64,000 nt of DNA. Source: UBA4416 sp038327195. GTDB taxonomy: Bacteria; Bacteroidota; Bacteroidia; B-17B0; Aurantibacillaceae. The notes beneath the pieces were generated by a model. It made no database searches and had not been told where the DNA came from. It worked only from the letters and a program-made list of their open reading frames with translations. Position numbers and translations under genes: made by a program. Below are positions 26,666 through 36,619 of the stretch, in pieces. The DNA is taken from contig JBBQKU010000010.1 in NCBI GenBank assembly GCA_038327195.1, positions 50,434-114,433 on the forward strand, given 5' to 3'. Position 1 is the first letter of the stretch, and every line of letters starts with the position of its first letter.

Positions 26666-29272
26666 CTAAAAATTATCATACCATTGGCGTTGACGAGGAA
26701 CTTTAATGTCACTCATCATGCTTGTTTTTAGATTTATTGTTAAGCTATAACTTTTTCTAAATCCAAAAGGAACCCAGTCAATTCTAGCTTCCCAACAATG
26801 TAAATCTCTGTAAATGTTCAAACTAGTGTAGCTTAAATTTTTATTTGTAAAATCATAACCACTTGTTAATCCTATTTTCCAATATTTAGTTACGTTTATA
26901 TCCCCACTGAAATTGAGTGTTTGTATTTTTTTAGCAACACTAGTTTTTTGTTTATCAAAACCAATATTATAATAAATATTTAGATTCCAAGGTAACTGTT
27001 GTTGTGCTTGTAATGTATTTGTTTTTGCAGATCCTTGCTCTGCTCCATTTGTTAAATCTGGTTTTTTAATGATTGATTTAATAGAAGAAGAACTAAAACT
27101 TGCATTCAAGGCTATATTTCCTGTTGTAAATCTGGCCAATTTCCCATTTTCTCCATAAGTGAAATTTTTCGATCTGTAATTAGTAGTGAAATCATAATAG
27201 TAAGGGTCAAAATTTGAGTTGAATACTAAATCAAAAAATTTCCAAATTTTAGTTCTTCCTGTTGCAGATATGATACTCATTTTAAAACTATCTGCTGCAA
27301 AGTTGTAATTCCCTCCAAAACTAAGATTTTGTAAAATCATAACTTTATTATAAACAGACCCGCTGTCTGTTTTTTTGCGCACTTTAGCTTCGAGGTTGTT
27401 ATTTAAGTTAATTCCTAAACTGTTTTGTTTGCCTTGTGCTGGTCCACTAAATAAATTTTTCTCAAATACCGAATATTTTGTAAGCTTTTTAGTAGTTGTA
27501 TCAGTCATTATATCCTTCCAAAAGCCATATTGTTTATCGCCAAAATCAGGTCTGTATGTGTAATTAATTGTTGGAATTAGCAAATGCCTTACTTGTTTAA
27601 TTGCTTTGGATTTAAAATAATAATCCATAAATAGCTTAGTTGTAAACGAAGTGTTAAAATTGGCATCATACCCAGTTTTAAATTCTTTTTTAGTAGAGTT
27701 GATTATTGAATTTGAAGTATAGTTAAATTCTTTTTCAGTTGTTTTTGTATACATCACCGCACTTAAATTTAAAGATGGCGTTACTGTAAAATATTTAAAT
27801 AAGGTTACATTGGTTGAAATTGGTAATGTATGTCTTGCCCCATATTTTAAACTATCACCAATATTACCTTTAAATATGGAAGTATCCTTTCCTGATAACG
27901 TATTACGTGCTTCAAATAAATAGCTAATACCAACTTTATCTAAAGGATTTTGTTTGATTCTATTTTCATTTTTAAATGGATAAAAACGATTGATGTTAAA
28001 AGTTAATTCAGGAAAAGTAATATCCATTTGACGAGTTGTGGTATTTTGATTGTGCCTTGCGTTTAAACTTAATGTTGACACTTTAAAAGACCTTGTATAA
28101 TTTATGTTTGATTGAAATGTATTGGTTAAATATTGTCCGGTATTTAGAGCGTTTAACGTATTGTATTTAGATGTTCGAACATTTACATCGCTGCTGAAAC
28201 GCGTATTTGGATTATTTTTCTGATCTTGAAAATGTTTCCAATTTATAGAAATGTCTTTTTGTTTAGTGTATGATCCCGGAATTTCCTTATCTCCTGATTT
28301 AAATTCAGAAAAACCTAAACTTAAAGAGCCATTGTATTTATAATTAACATCATAATTATTGGTTGTTCTTAAGCCCCAACTTCCGTAACTATATATATCG
28401 CCACGAATTGTCATATCTGTTTTATCACTTATTCCCCAATAAAAACCACCATCTTTTAAATAAAATCCGAGGTTATCACTATTTCCATAAAATGGGATTA
28501 AAATGCCTGAGTGTCTTTTTTTTGTGTTTGGTATATAGCCAAAAGGTAAACCTAATGGGGTAGGGACGCCTCCAATTTCTAAATATAATGGGCCAGTTAC
28601 TATTTTATCATCTGGAATTATTTTGGCTTTATTTGTTTTAAATAGTGTTCTTGAATCTGCGTACTGACAAGGAATACAGCTCAGTTTACTGAAATAAGTA
28701 ACATTATTGCTGTCTTTTTTTACTTCTTTCCCTTTTAAAATTAAATCACCCTCTTTAGTTATGATGTCAAAAAGTTTACCTTTTTTTGTTTTAATATTGT
28801 AAATCATTTTTCGGCTCACGAGCTCCTTATCGCCATCACTAAAAATAGGATTTCCAATTTCATTACCCAAACTATCTTTTTTTCCAAAAGCCGTAATCGT
28901 ATTTTTTTCATTATCTATTTCAAAAAACTCAGCTTTTAATTCCATTTCCTCATACTTCACATAACCGTCTCCAAATAAAAATATTTTATTCCCAGCGGTT
29001 TCGTATCTTATCGAATCTCGAGCGTTATAAATAATCTGATGTTCAAGTGGTTCGCCTTCATCTTCTAATGTGTCTATTTTAACATTTTTTAAAGTATCTT
29101 TTGGTAACGTTAATGTCCCGTTTTTCGTTACAGCTAATTTGTTAGAATCAGCATTTTGAATAGTAGGTGTGTTTATTTTAGTTGTTTTTTTTAAATCACC
29201 TTGTGCATAGGAATTGATAACAGTTATGAACACTGTAAAGAGTAAAAAAAATATACGTTTAAACGAATTAAT
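26666..29272 (-). CDS. LPS-assembly protein LptD-like outer-membrane protein; probable ATT start
   Basis: About 868 residues from the start proposed here. Residues about 50-230 have an OstA/LptA-like beta-jellyroll (FGDGYVKYEEMELKAEFFEI, DNEKNTITAFGKKD) with a CIPCQY cysteine pair, and the remainder is a large barrel ending RQRQWYDNF. It matches the Bacteroidota LptD-like family that would insert LPS in the outer leaflet. The first standard start codon is GTG at 29233, giving only 11 residues before the SYAQ signal cleavage site and no positive charge. Extending to ATT at 29270-29272 gives MNSFKRIFFLLFTVFITV, an ideal signal peptide; an in-frame stop lies 12 bp further upstream. Start is therefore inferred. 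Confidence 0.82.
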   Translation of the reverse strand: MNSFKRIFFLLFTVFITVINSYAQGDLKKTTKINTPTIQNADSNKLAVTKNGTLTLPKDTLKNVKIDTLEDEGEPLEHQIIYNARDSIRYETAGNKIFLFGDGYVKYEEMELKAEFFEIDNEKNTITAFGKKDSLGNEIGNPIFSDGDKELVSRKMIYNIKTKKGKLFDIITKEGDLILKGKEVKKDSNNVTYFSKLSCIPCQYADSRTLFKTNKAKIIPDDKIVTGPLYLEIGGVPTPLGLPFGYIPNTKKRHSGILIPFYGNSDNLGFYLKDGGFYWGISDKTDMTIRGDIYSYGSWGLRTTNNYDVNYKYNGSLSLGFSEFKSGDKEIPGSYTKQKDISINWKHFQDQKNNPNTRFSSDVNVRTSKYNTLNALNTGQYLTNTFQSNINYTRSFKVSTLSLNARHNQNTTTRQMDITFPELTFNINRFYPFKNENRIKQNPLDKVGISYLFEARNTLSGKDTSIFKGNIGDSLKYGARHTLPISTNVTLFKYFTVTPSLNLSAVMYTKTTEKEFNYTSNSIINSTKKEFKTGYDANFNTSFTTKLFMDYYFKSKAIKQVRHLLIPTINYTYRPDFGDKQYGFWKDIMTDTTTKKLTKYSVFEKNLFSGPAQGKQNSLGINLNNNLEAKVRKKTDSGSVYNKVMILQNLSFGGNYNFAADSFKMSIISATGRTKIWKFFDLVFNSNFDPYYYDFTTNYRSKNFTYGENGKLARFTTGNIALNASFSSSSIKSIIKKPDLTNGAEQGSAKTNTLQAQQQLPWNLNIYYNIGFDKQKTSVAKKIQTLNFSGDINVTKYWKIGLTSGYDFTNKNLSYTSLNIYRDLHCWEARIDWVPFGFRKSYSLTINLKTSMMSDIKVPRQRQWYDNF

Positions 29273-29349
29273 ACAAACTAGGGTTTAAATTTACTAATCT
29301 GTAAAGCTAACAATATCATTATTAAATGTATATAATATTTAAATATTCA

Positions 29350-31011
29350 ATGCTAAAAAAATATAAATTATTTTTTAGTTCTATTATAATTATTCTTTGT
29401 TTTGGTGCTTTTGTAAATCCTAAACAAGACCCTAAACGCAAGGTTAAAATTATTGTTATTGACCCAGGCCATGGAGGGAAAGATCCGGGTTGCAGCGGAC
29501 ATGTTCATAACGAAAAAGCTGTTGCACTTGCAGTAGGCTTGAAGTTAGGAAAGTATATTGAAGAAAACATAAAAGATGTAAAGGTTATTTTTACAAGAAA
29601 AACAGATGTTTTTGTTGATTTAGAAGATAGAGCTAAAATTGCAAATGAAAATAATGCTGATTTATTTATTTCTATACATTGCAATGCTGCTGGAAAACCC
29701 GTGATGATTAAGGATAAAAAAACGGGTAAAATGCATGCTAAAACCTATAAAAATAAAAAAGGCAAATATGTTGTTGTTGAAACAACTAATCCTATTCCTT
29801 ATGGTTCGGAAACATACGTTATGGGATTAAAAAATGAAGAGGGTAAAATGAAAGTAGCTCAACGAGAAAACTCAGTAATTTTATTAGAAGATAATTACGA
29901 ATCAAAGTACCAAGGTTTTGATCCTGATAGCCAAGAAAGTTATATTATTATGAGTAATTATACATCTGCTTATGTGATACAAAGTGCTGGTTTAGCAATG
30001 AAAATTCAAGATGAATATTCTAAAAAAGCGGGTAGAGTTGATAAAGGTGTTCATCGTCAAAGTATTTGGGTGTTATGGCGAACTGCAATGCCCAGTATTT
30101 TAACTGAAATTGGTTATTTAACAAACCCACAAGAAGAAAAGTTTTTAGGGTCTGAAAAAGGACAAGATTATATGGCCGCTTGTTTATTTAGAGCTTTTAG
30201 AAAATATAAAAATGAAGTTGAAGGAACAAAATTAACTTATAATGATGATTTAGAAAATCAAAAGCCCTTAGAAAAAGAAGTTTATATTGAATCGAAAGAT
30301 ACCAGTTCTGTTGCAATTGAAGATGAAGAACCAGAAAAACCAAAAGTTGATACGAAAACTACTTTAGATAAGCCTGTTGAAAATAAAGATGTTGCAATAA
30401 AAAAAGAAAAGGAATTAAAAGATAAAGAACTAAAAGATAAATCAACGACTGATTCTATTGCCAAAGCGATTGCATTACAAGTATATGCGGATAATGCCCA
30501 AAAGGAATCGAAGCTTAAAAAATACAGGCAATTAATTGTTTTAGCAGATTTGAATTATAAAAATAAAAACTATAATGATGCAAAATCTTTTTATAACCAA
30601 GCTATAAACCTAAAAGTAAACGAAGATAAATATCCATTAAAAAGAATTACAAGTGTTGATTCAATTATCGCTAAACAGAATTTAGCTATTGAAGTTAAAG
30701 AAAAAGTTGAGCCAGAAAAAGTACTTATATCAAACACCACAAATTCAAAAGTTTTATTTAAAGTCCAATTTGCTAGTCATGATAAAGAAATTGATAGTAA
30801 GATAAAATATAGTAATGTAAATGATGTTTGGTTTTATAAAATGGGTGCAGTTTATAAATACACTTCAGGAAACTTTAAAAGCTTTGATGATGCAACTAAA
30901 CAACAAACTAAATTAAAAGAATTAGGCTATAAAGATTGTTTTGTAGCTGCTTTTAAAAATGATGTAAGAATGGATATTAATGAAGCGAAAAAAATAGTTG
31001 ATTCTAAATAA
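29350..31011 (+). CDS. N-acetylmuramoyl-L-alanine amidase with C-terminal SPOR-like domain
   Basis: About 553 residues. A signal anchor (MLKKYKLFFSSIIIILCFGAF) is followed by an amidase_3 domain: VIDPGHGGKDPG (Zn His), NEKAVALAVG (Zn Glu), ISIHCNAA (Zn His) and ILTEIGYLTNP (catalytic Glu), with an insertion between the third and fourth motifs. A long Lys/Glu/Asp-rich linker (about 305-395) leads to a tail of about 85 residues resembling SPOR (KVLFKVQFASHDKEI, KELGYKDCFVAAF), which would bind denuded septal glycan. It cleaves peptide stems in daughter-cell separation. I start at ATG 29350; ATG 29326 is also open. It is divergent from the LptD-like gene, a common neighbourhood. Confidence 0.9.
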   Translation: MLKKYKLFFSSIIIILCFGAFVNPKQDPKRKVKIIVIDPGHGGKDPGCSGHVHNEKAVALAVGLKLGKYIEENIKDVKVIFTRKTDVFVDLEDRAKIANENNADLFISIHCNAAGKPVMIKDKKTGKMHAKTYKNKKGKYVVVETTNPIPYGSETYVMGLKNEEGKMKVAQRENSVILLEDNYESKYQGFDPDSQESYIIMSNYTSAYVIQSAGLAMKIQDEYSKKAGRVDKGVHRQSIWVLWRTAMPSILTEIGYLTNPQEEKFLGSEKGQDYMAACLFRAFRKYKNEVEGTKLTYNDDLENQKPLEKEVYIESKDTSSVAIEDEEPEKPKVDTKTTLDKPVENKDVAIKKEKELKDKELKDKSTTDSIAKAIALQVYADNAQKESKLKKYRQLIVLADLNYKNKNYNDAKSFYNQAINLKVNEDKYPLKRITSVDSIIAKQNLAIEVKEKVEPEKVLISNTTNSKVLFKVQFASHDKEIDSKIKYSNVNDVWFYKMGAVYKYTSGNFKSFDDATKQQTKLKELGYKDCFVAAFKNDVRMDINEAKKIVDSK

Positions 31012-31016
31012 TGCCT

Positions 31017-31406
31017 CTAAAAGTGAAGATTATCAAGTTGAGAACAAACTCGTTCTAACAGCATTGTAATAATACGTTTGGTTACTTCTTTCTTATTTTG
31101 GTTATAAAATAGAATTTCTTCATGGGTAAAATGTCCAATTACAACACCAAATAACAATTGTTTTTGCTGAATATTATTTTTGAAAATATCATGTAAGCGT
31201 TCGATTTTTTTATTATCAGTTAAGTTTTTTACAACCACTTTATGTTCTGATAAAAAATTATTAATTAGCGCGAAAATAATTTCATTTTGTAATTTAAGAA
31301 TAGGGCGAAGACTTACGCTTTGAAAAATCTCTAATTCGGTTGATTTTGTATTATCTACTTCTATTTTTGGACGAATACTTTTTAAAAGGGTTGATCTATT
31401 ATTCAT
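31017..31406 (-). CDS. Conserved Bacteroidota protein of unknown function
   Basis: A 129-residue soluble helical protein. The conserved-looking parts are SLRPILKLQNEIIFALINN in the middle and LLFGVVIGHFTHEEILFY towards the end. I have seen this family carried as 'glyoxalase' in some annotations, but no glyoxalase metal-binding residues are visible and I would not transfer that name. It is convergent with the amidase gene (5-bp gap) and 47 bp downstream of the ABC exporter on the same strand. Confidence 0.7.
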   Translation of the reverse strand: MNNRSTLLKSIRPKIEVDNTKSTELEIFQSVSLRPILKLQNEIIFALINNFLSEHKVVVKNLTDNKKIERLHDIFKNNIQQKQLLFGVVIGHFTHEEILFYNQNKKEVTKRIITMLLERVCSQLDNLHF

Positions 31407-31453
31407 TTGACTAAGGTATTGAAAATAAACGAGCTTCTAAGCTTATTATCTAC

Positions 31454-33103
31454 TTAATACAATTCAATAATCTTATTTGCATTTCGCAATGCTGAATCGC
31501 GGTGAGAAATAATAATACATGTTTTGTCTTTCATTATTTCTTTCAGATTATTTAAGATTAAATTCTCTGTTTCAACATCTACTGCTGATAAACAATCATC
31601 AAATATTAAAATTTGAGGTTTAGAAATTATTGCGCGGGCAATTGAAATACGTTGTTTTTGCCCACCAGATAGAGTAATGCCTCGTTCGCCAACAACCGTA
31701 TCAAAACCTTCTGGAAAAGCCATGATATTGTCATAAACACCAGCAGCTTTTGAAGCATCTATAATCTCTTGATCAGTAAATGTATGGTTAGTTGAAAATG
31801 CAATATTGTTTTTTATGGTGTCAGAAAATAAAAACACATCTTGTGGTACACATGCAATGCTTTTTCGAAGTTCAAATAAATCATAGTCTTTTATTGGTTT
31901 TCCTTCTATTAATAAATCGCCAGAACTCACGTCATACATGCGGGTTAGCAAATTAACCAAAGTTGTTTTTCCTGTTCCAATTTGCCCTTTAATACCAATA
32001 ATGTCTCCTTTGTTAATTTTGAGATTGAAGTTTTTAACGGCAGTAATATTATTATCATCATACGTAAAATTGACATTTTTAAATTCAATATTGCCTTCAA
32101 TTTTTGAATGAACATTGGGTTTATTTATGATATCTGATTTATAATCTAAAAACTCATTAATTCGTGCTTGCGATGCGGAAGCTCTCTGAATGAGTGATGT
32201 TACCCAACCTAAAGATGCAAAAGGCCAGGTGAGTTTGTATACATAAATAATGAACTCGGTTACATTTCCTACTTCAATGGTTTTGCTAATCACTAATTTT
32301 GACCCAAGCCAAACGGTTGCTATTACACTAATACCAATCATTAAGACTAAAATTGGTTGAAAAAATGCTTCAACTAATGTTAATTTTAAACTATGTTTTT
32401 TATAACTTTCATTTAAGTTTTCTAGTTCTTTTTGGTAATATTTTTCTCTGTTATAAGCTTTTATAACTCTTATAGCCGAAAATGTTTCTTGTGTGTGAGA
32501 AGTGAGTTTTGAAAGTTCTTGCTGTACAATGGTTGAGCGTTTATTTATTAGATCGGAAACTTTATAAATTATATAAGAAAGAAAGGGTAGTGGAGCGAAT
32601 ACTAATAAGGTTAATTGCCAATTAATTTGAAGCATAAAAACTAAAACAATTACAATAGTGGCAAACGTATTTATTAAATACATAACTGCTGGGCCTGTAA
32701 ACATGCGGACTTTACTAACATCTTCGCTTATGCGGGTCATTAAATCACCCGTTTTGTGTTTTTTATAAAAATTAATATCCAAGGATTGAAAGTGCGCATA
32801 CAATTCGTTTTTTTGATCAAACTCAATGTTGCGGCTCATTACAATTAATGTTTGGCGCATTAAAAACAAAAAGAATCCACTTATTAAAGCAAAAACAAAA
32901 AGCATAATGCCATGTTTTATAAAAACATTTGAATTAACTATTAAATGGTTTTCGAAAATTTTATAAATTTCATTGGTTGCATTTCTTACAATAACGCCTT
33001 GATAAATTGAAAATAAACTTGATAATACTACAAATACAGCACCAAGAAGCAATTGCCACTTATACTTTAAAAAATAAACGTTTATTGCTTTGAGTGATTT
33101 CAA
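31454..33103 (-). CDS. ABC exporter, fused permease and ATPase
   Basis: A 549-residue half-transporter: six membrane helices (about 15-300) followed by an ATPase domain. Marks: Walker A GQIGTGKTT, Q-loop VPQDVFLFSDT, signature LSGGQKQR, Walker B ILIFDDCLSAVD (catalytic Glu position has Asp-Cys, see findings) and switch His in IISHRD. Homodimerisation or pairing with another half-transporter is expected. MsbA-like lipid or drug export is possible, but the substrate is unknown. Confidence 0.9.
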   Translation of the reverse strand: MKSLKAINVYFLKYKWQLLLGAVFVVLSSLFSIYQGVIVRNATNEIYKIFENHLIVNSNVFIKHGIMLFVFALISGFFLFLMRQTLIVMSRNIEFDQKNELYAHFQSLDINFYKKHKTGDLMTRISEDVSKVRMFTGPAVMYLINTFATIVIVLVFMLQINWQLTLLVFAPLPFLSYIIYKVSDLINKRSTIVQQELSKLTSHTQETFSAIRVIKAYNREKYYQKELENLNESYKKHSLKLTLVEAFFQPILVLMIGISVIATVWLGSKLVISKTIEVGNVTEFIIYVYKLTWPFASLGWVTSLIQRASASQARINEFLDYKSDIINKPNVHSKIEGNIEFKNVNFTYDDNNITAVKNFNLKINKGDIIGIKGQIGTGKTTLVNLLTRMYDVSSGDLLIEGKPIKDYDLFELRKSIACVPQDVFLFSDTIKNNIAFSTNHTFTDQEIIDASKAAGVYDNIMAFPEGFDTVVGERGITLSGGQKQRISIARAIISKPQILIFDDCLSAVDVETENLILNNLKEIMKDKTCIIISHRDSALRNANKIIELY

Positions 33104-33270
33104 TAGATATAAAAGATGCTGTGAAGGTATTAATATATTGTCAGTTTTTGGTCATTTTTTAATATAGAATATATAATTTATTACATTAACAACCAACTGT
33201 TTAAAATGCTTTTTAATACTTTAATTGTTTAACTTAAAATATACTTACTTAGTCATATATTTAACAAACA

Positions 33271-34638
33271 ATGAAAGTTCATTTAATAGCAATAGGAGGA
33301 AGCGCTATGCACAATATGGCATTAGCACTTCACGAAAAAGGTTTTGAGGTTACAGGTAGTGATGATGAAATTAATGAGCCATCAAAAACACGGTTAAAAA
33401 ATGCAGGTATTTTACCCGCTGAAATTGGTTGGTTTCCAAATAAAATTACTTCAAATATAGATGCCATCATACTCGGTATGCACGCTCGTGAAGATAATCC
33501 AGAATTAATAAAAGCAAAAGAATTAAACCTTAAAATATATTCTTATCCCGAATATATTTATGAAGCTACTAAAGATAAAATACGAGTGGTTATTGGTGGC
33601 AGTCATGGTAAAACAACCATTACTGCAATGATTTTACATGTATTGAATTTTTATAAAATGAATACTGATTTTTTAGTTGGAGCGCAATTAGAAGGTTTTA
33701 AAACCATGGTAAAGTTAACTAATGAAGCTCCAATTGCTGTTATTGAAGGTGATGAATATTTAGCATCTCCAATTGACAGACGTCCAAAATTTCATTTATA
33801 TAAACCTAACATTGCTGTTTTAAGTGGTATTGCTTGGGATCATATTAATGTGTTTCCAACCTTCGAAAATTATGTAAGTCAGTTTGAAATTTTTATTAAT
33901 TTAATTGAACCGAACGGAACCCTTATTTATTGTAATGAAGATGCTGAGCTTAAACAATTAGCTGATAGAACTGGTTTTTCCAATCATTTAGATAAACAAT
34001 CATATTCTATTCCAAATCATTATATTAAGAATGGAATTACAATTATAAAAACAGAATCTAAAGAAATTCCTTTACAAATTTTCGGTAATCATAATTTAAT
34101 GAATATGAATGCTGCAAAACTAGTTTGTAATAAATTGGGTTTAACAGATGATTTATTTTACGATGCCATCCAATCCTTTACAGGTGCTGCAAAGCGTTTG
34201 GAATTAGTTACTAAAACAGAAAACTTTAATTTTTATAAAGATTTTGCTCATTCGCCATCTAAACTAAAAGCAACAACACAAGCAGTAAAACATCAGTTTG
34301 AAAACAGACATATTGTTGCTTGTATGGAATTACATACGTTTAGCAGTTTAAACGAAAATTTTTTAGCAGAGTATAATGGTTCGATGGCAGAGGCTGATGA
34401 AGCCATTGTTTATTTTAATCCACATACGATTGCACACAAAAAATTAAAAGAAATAACCGTTGAGCAAGTTTTAAATTATTTTAATACACCCAATTTAAAA
34501 GTTTTTACAGATAGTTTAGAATTAGTAAATTATTTAAAATCAAAGTCGTTTGCCAATTCAGTATTACTCATGATGAGCTCTGGAAACTTTGATGGCATTG
34601 ATTTTAAAGAACTTTCCACCCAATTAAATGTAAACTAA
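33271..34638 (+). CDS. mpl: UDP-N-acetylmuramate:L-alanyl-gamma-D-glutamyl-meso-diaminopimelate ligase
   Basis: A 455-residue Mur-ligase relative used in murein tripeptide recycling. Marks: IGGSAMHNMALALHEKGFEVTGSD at the N terminus (given in part), the ATP loop VIGGSHGKTTITAM, IEGDEYLASPIDRRPKF (Mpl-type), DHINVFPT, FGNHNLMNMNAA and KDFAHSPSKLKAT. The HGKTT P-loop and Mpl-type EGDEY separate it from MurC. It is first in a + strand run that leads without gaps into glycosyltransferase and exopolysaccharide export genes. Confidence 0.92.
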   Translation: MKVHLIAIGGSAMHNMALALHEKGFEVTGSDDEINEPSKTRLKNAGILPAEIGWFPNKITSNIDAIILGMHAREDNPELIKAKELNLKIYSYPEYIYEATKDKIRVVIGGSHGKTTITAMILHVLNFYKMNTDFLVGAQLEGFKTMVKLTNEAPIAVIEGDEYLASPIDRRPKFHLYKPNIAVLSGIAWDHINVFPTFENYVSQFEIFINLIEPNGTLIYCNEDAELKQLADRTGFSNHLDKQSYSIPNHYIKNGITIIKTESKEIPLQIFGNHNLMNMNAAKLVCNKLGLTDDLFYDAIQSFTGAAKRLELVTKTENFNFYKDFAHSPSKLKATTQAVKHQFENRHIVACMELHTFSSLNENFLAEYNGSMAEADEAIVYFNPHTIAHKKLKEITVEQVLNYFNTPNLKVFTDSLELVNYLKSKSFANSVLLMMSSGNFDGIDFKELSTQLNVN

Positions 34639-34639
34639 A

Positions 34640-35812
34640 TTGCCAAAAGTACTTCGGATAATTAACCGGTTTAATATTGGTGGAATAACTTATAATGTGA
34701 GTTATTTATCTAAGTATTTAGCACCCGAATATGAAACCATGTTAGTTGGTGGACCAGAAGAAGAGGGCGAAGATAGTTCGTTATTTATACCAGAAAGTTT
34801 AGGATTAAAACCAATTGTTTTAAAACAATTTCAAAGAGAAATAAATTTAAGGGCAGACTATGCAGCGTATAAAGAAATTAAAAAAATAATTAAAGAATTT
34901 AAACCTGATATTGTTCATACTCATGCTTCTAAAGCTGGTGCAATTGGTCGGTTAGCGGCTATTAGTTGTAAAGTTCCTGTTATTATTCATACATTTCATG
35001 GTCATGTATTTCACTCGTATTTTGGTAAATTAAAAACTGAATTTTATAAAATCATTGAAAGGTATTTAGCTAAAAAATCAACAGCAATTATTGCTATTAG
35101 TCAAATTCAAAAACAAGAATTATCAGAAATCTTTCATATAGCACCAAAAAATAAAATTTATATAGTGCCTTTGGGTTTTGATTTAACAAAATTCACAATT
35201 AATAAATTGCATAATCGAAAGGCGTTTAGAGAAAAATATAATCTTTCTGAAAGTCAGATTGCTATTGGTATTATTGGCAGGTTAGCTCCTATTAAAAACC
35301 ATGATTTGTTTATTGAATCTATTGCGTATTTAAAAGAAAATAAGTTTTTAAACTTTAAAGCATTTGTAATTGGTGATGGAGAAACCAAACAAAAAATTAA
35401 AGACACATGTATTAAAAATAATGTTTCTTATAGCGAAAATCCAATGGACGAAGTTGATGTAATATTTACATCTTGGATTACAAATATAGAATTTGCTTTG
35501 CACGGTTTGGATATTGTAGCACTCACATCATTAAATGAAGGAACTCCAGTCAGTATTATAGAAGCACAAGTGGCTGGTAAATTTGTTGTTTCTACCAATG
35601 TTGGTGGAATTAAAGATGTTTTGCATCCAAATTGTGGTTTATTATCTGAGATTAATGATAAAAATGCTTTTTTTATTAATTTATTAATAGCTTGTAAATT
35701 AGAATCAAAAACTGCTGAAGAAGGTATCAATTGGGCAATCTCAAAATTTAGTTACACGAGACTTGTTTCAGATATGAGGAATTTGTATCATCAGTTGCTA
35801 AAAACTGCATGA
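34640..35812 (+). CDS. Glycosyltransferase family 4 protein
   Basis: A 390-residue GT-B enzyme beginning PKVLRIINRFNIGGITYNV, with DIVHTHASKAGAIGRLAA (GT4 acceptor side), a HTFHGHVF segment, IGIIGRLAPIKNHDLFIE and ALTSLNEGTPVSIIEAQ (E-x7-E donor site), then TNVGGIKDVL. It begins with TTG at 34640, one base after the mpl stop codon. Its place ahead of Wza- and Wzc-like genes suggests it builds an exported polysaccharide. Confidence 0.88.
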   Translation: MPKVLRIINRFNIGGITYNVSYLSKYLAPEYETMLVGGPEEEGEDSSLFIPESLGLKPIVLKQFQREINLRADYAAYKEIKKIIKEFKPDIVHTHASKAGAIGRLAAISCKVPVIIHTFHGHVFHSYFGKLKTEFYKIIERYLAKKSTAIIAISQIQKQELSEIFHIAPKNKIYIVPLGFDLTKFTINKLHNRKAFREKYNLSESQIAIGIIGRLAPIKNHDLFIESIAYLKENKFLNFKAFVIGDGETKQKIKDTCIKNNVSYSENPMDEVDVIFTSWITNIEFALHGLDIVALTSLNEGTPVSIIEAQVAGKFVVSTNVGGIKDVLHPNCGLLSEINDKNAFFINLLIACKLESKTAEEGINWAISKFSYTRLVSDMRNLYHQLLKTA

Positions 35813-35815
35813 TTT

Positions 35816-35845
35816 TTGATATTTTAAGGATAAATATTAACTTTG
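35816..35845 (+). promoter_or_regulatory. Bacteroidota-type promoter before the wza-like gene
   Basis: TTG at 35816-35818, a 19-bp spacer, and TAACTTTG at 35838-35845 exactly fit the TTG-N(17-23)-TAnnTTTG promoter. It starts 4 bp after the upstream GT4 stop codon and 18 bp before the lipoprotein ATG, so the export genes can be expressed apart from mpl and GT4. Confidence 0.72.
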
Positions 35846-35862
35846 TTATATAACATATACCT

Positions 35863-36618
35863 ATGCATTTTTATAAAATTTTATTTTCCTTGCTATTTAT
35901 AATTTCATTTTCATCATGTAAATTATTTAAAGCAAACTTGATGCTTAAAACCCCAACTGATTTTACTTACGATAAAATAGCCGATACTTTAATAAAGCAA
36001 AATTATCGCATCGAAAGTAATGATTTAGTTCAGGTAAGAATTTTCTCAAATGATGGATTTAAAATTATCGATTTAGCCAACTCAGGTGGAAATTATACTC
36101 GTTTAGATTTAGACTATTTAGTTCAAAGTAATGGTTATGCAAAATTACCTTTAGTTGGAATGGTTAAGTTAGCAGGATTAACAATTGCGGAGGCTGAAGC
36201 ATATTTAGAGCAAATTTATAATGAGTTTTATGTAAAACCTTTTGTAACTGCAAAAGTAACAAACAAGCGTGTTATTGTATTTCCAGGTAATGGAGGCAAG
36301 GCTCAAGTTTTAAATTTATTAAATAACAATACAACAGTTATTGAGGCTTTAGCACTTAGTGGCGGTATTCAAGAGGATGGGAAAGCGTATAAAGTAAAAC
36401 TAATCCGTAATGATGCATCAAATAAACCTAAAGTTTACTTGATGGATTTATCTAAAATATCGGGTATTACTGTAGGAAATACCGTTGTATTAGCTAATGA
36501 TATTATTTATGTTGAACCTAGATATCGTTTTGCTAAAACTGTTGTGGGAGAATTAACACCTGTTATTTCTTTACTGACATCAACTTTATTAATTTATTCA
36601 ATATTTATAAAAAAATAA
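35863..36618 (+). CDS. Polysaccharide export lipoprotein (Wza-like)
   Basis: A 251-residue outer-membrane lipoprotein with signal MHFYKILFSLLFIISFSSC (lipobox SFSSC). It then has a Poly_export domain (YRIESNDLVQVRIF, VQSNGYAKLPLVGMVKLAGL, AEAYLEQIYNEFYVKPFV) and an SLBB-like part (VFPGNGGKAQVLNLLNNNTT, VIEALALSGGI), ending in a C-terminal hydrophobic helix (TPVISLLTSTLLIYSIFIKK) that would cross the outer membrane as in Wza. It forms the outer pore for capsule or exopolysaccharide with the Wzc-like protein encoded next. Confidence 0.9.
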   Translation: MHFYKILFSLLFIISFSSCKLFKANLMLKTPTDFTYDKIADTLIKQNYRIESNDLVQVRIFSNDGFKIIDLANSGGNYTRLDLDYLVQSNGYAKLPLVGMVKLAGLTIAEAEAYLEQIYNEFYVKPFVTAKVTNKRVIVFPGNGGKAQVLNLLNNNTTVIEALALSGGIQEDGKAYKVKLIRNDASNKPKVYLMDLSKISGITVGNTVVLANDIIYVEPRYRFAKTVVGELTPVISLLTSTLLIYSIFIKK

Positions 36619-36619
36619 T

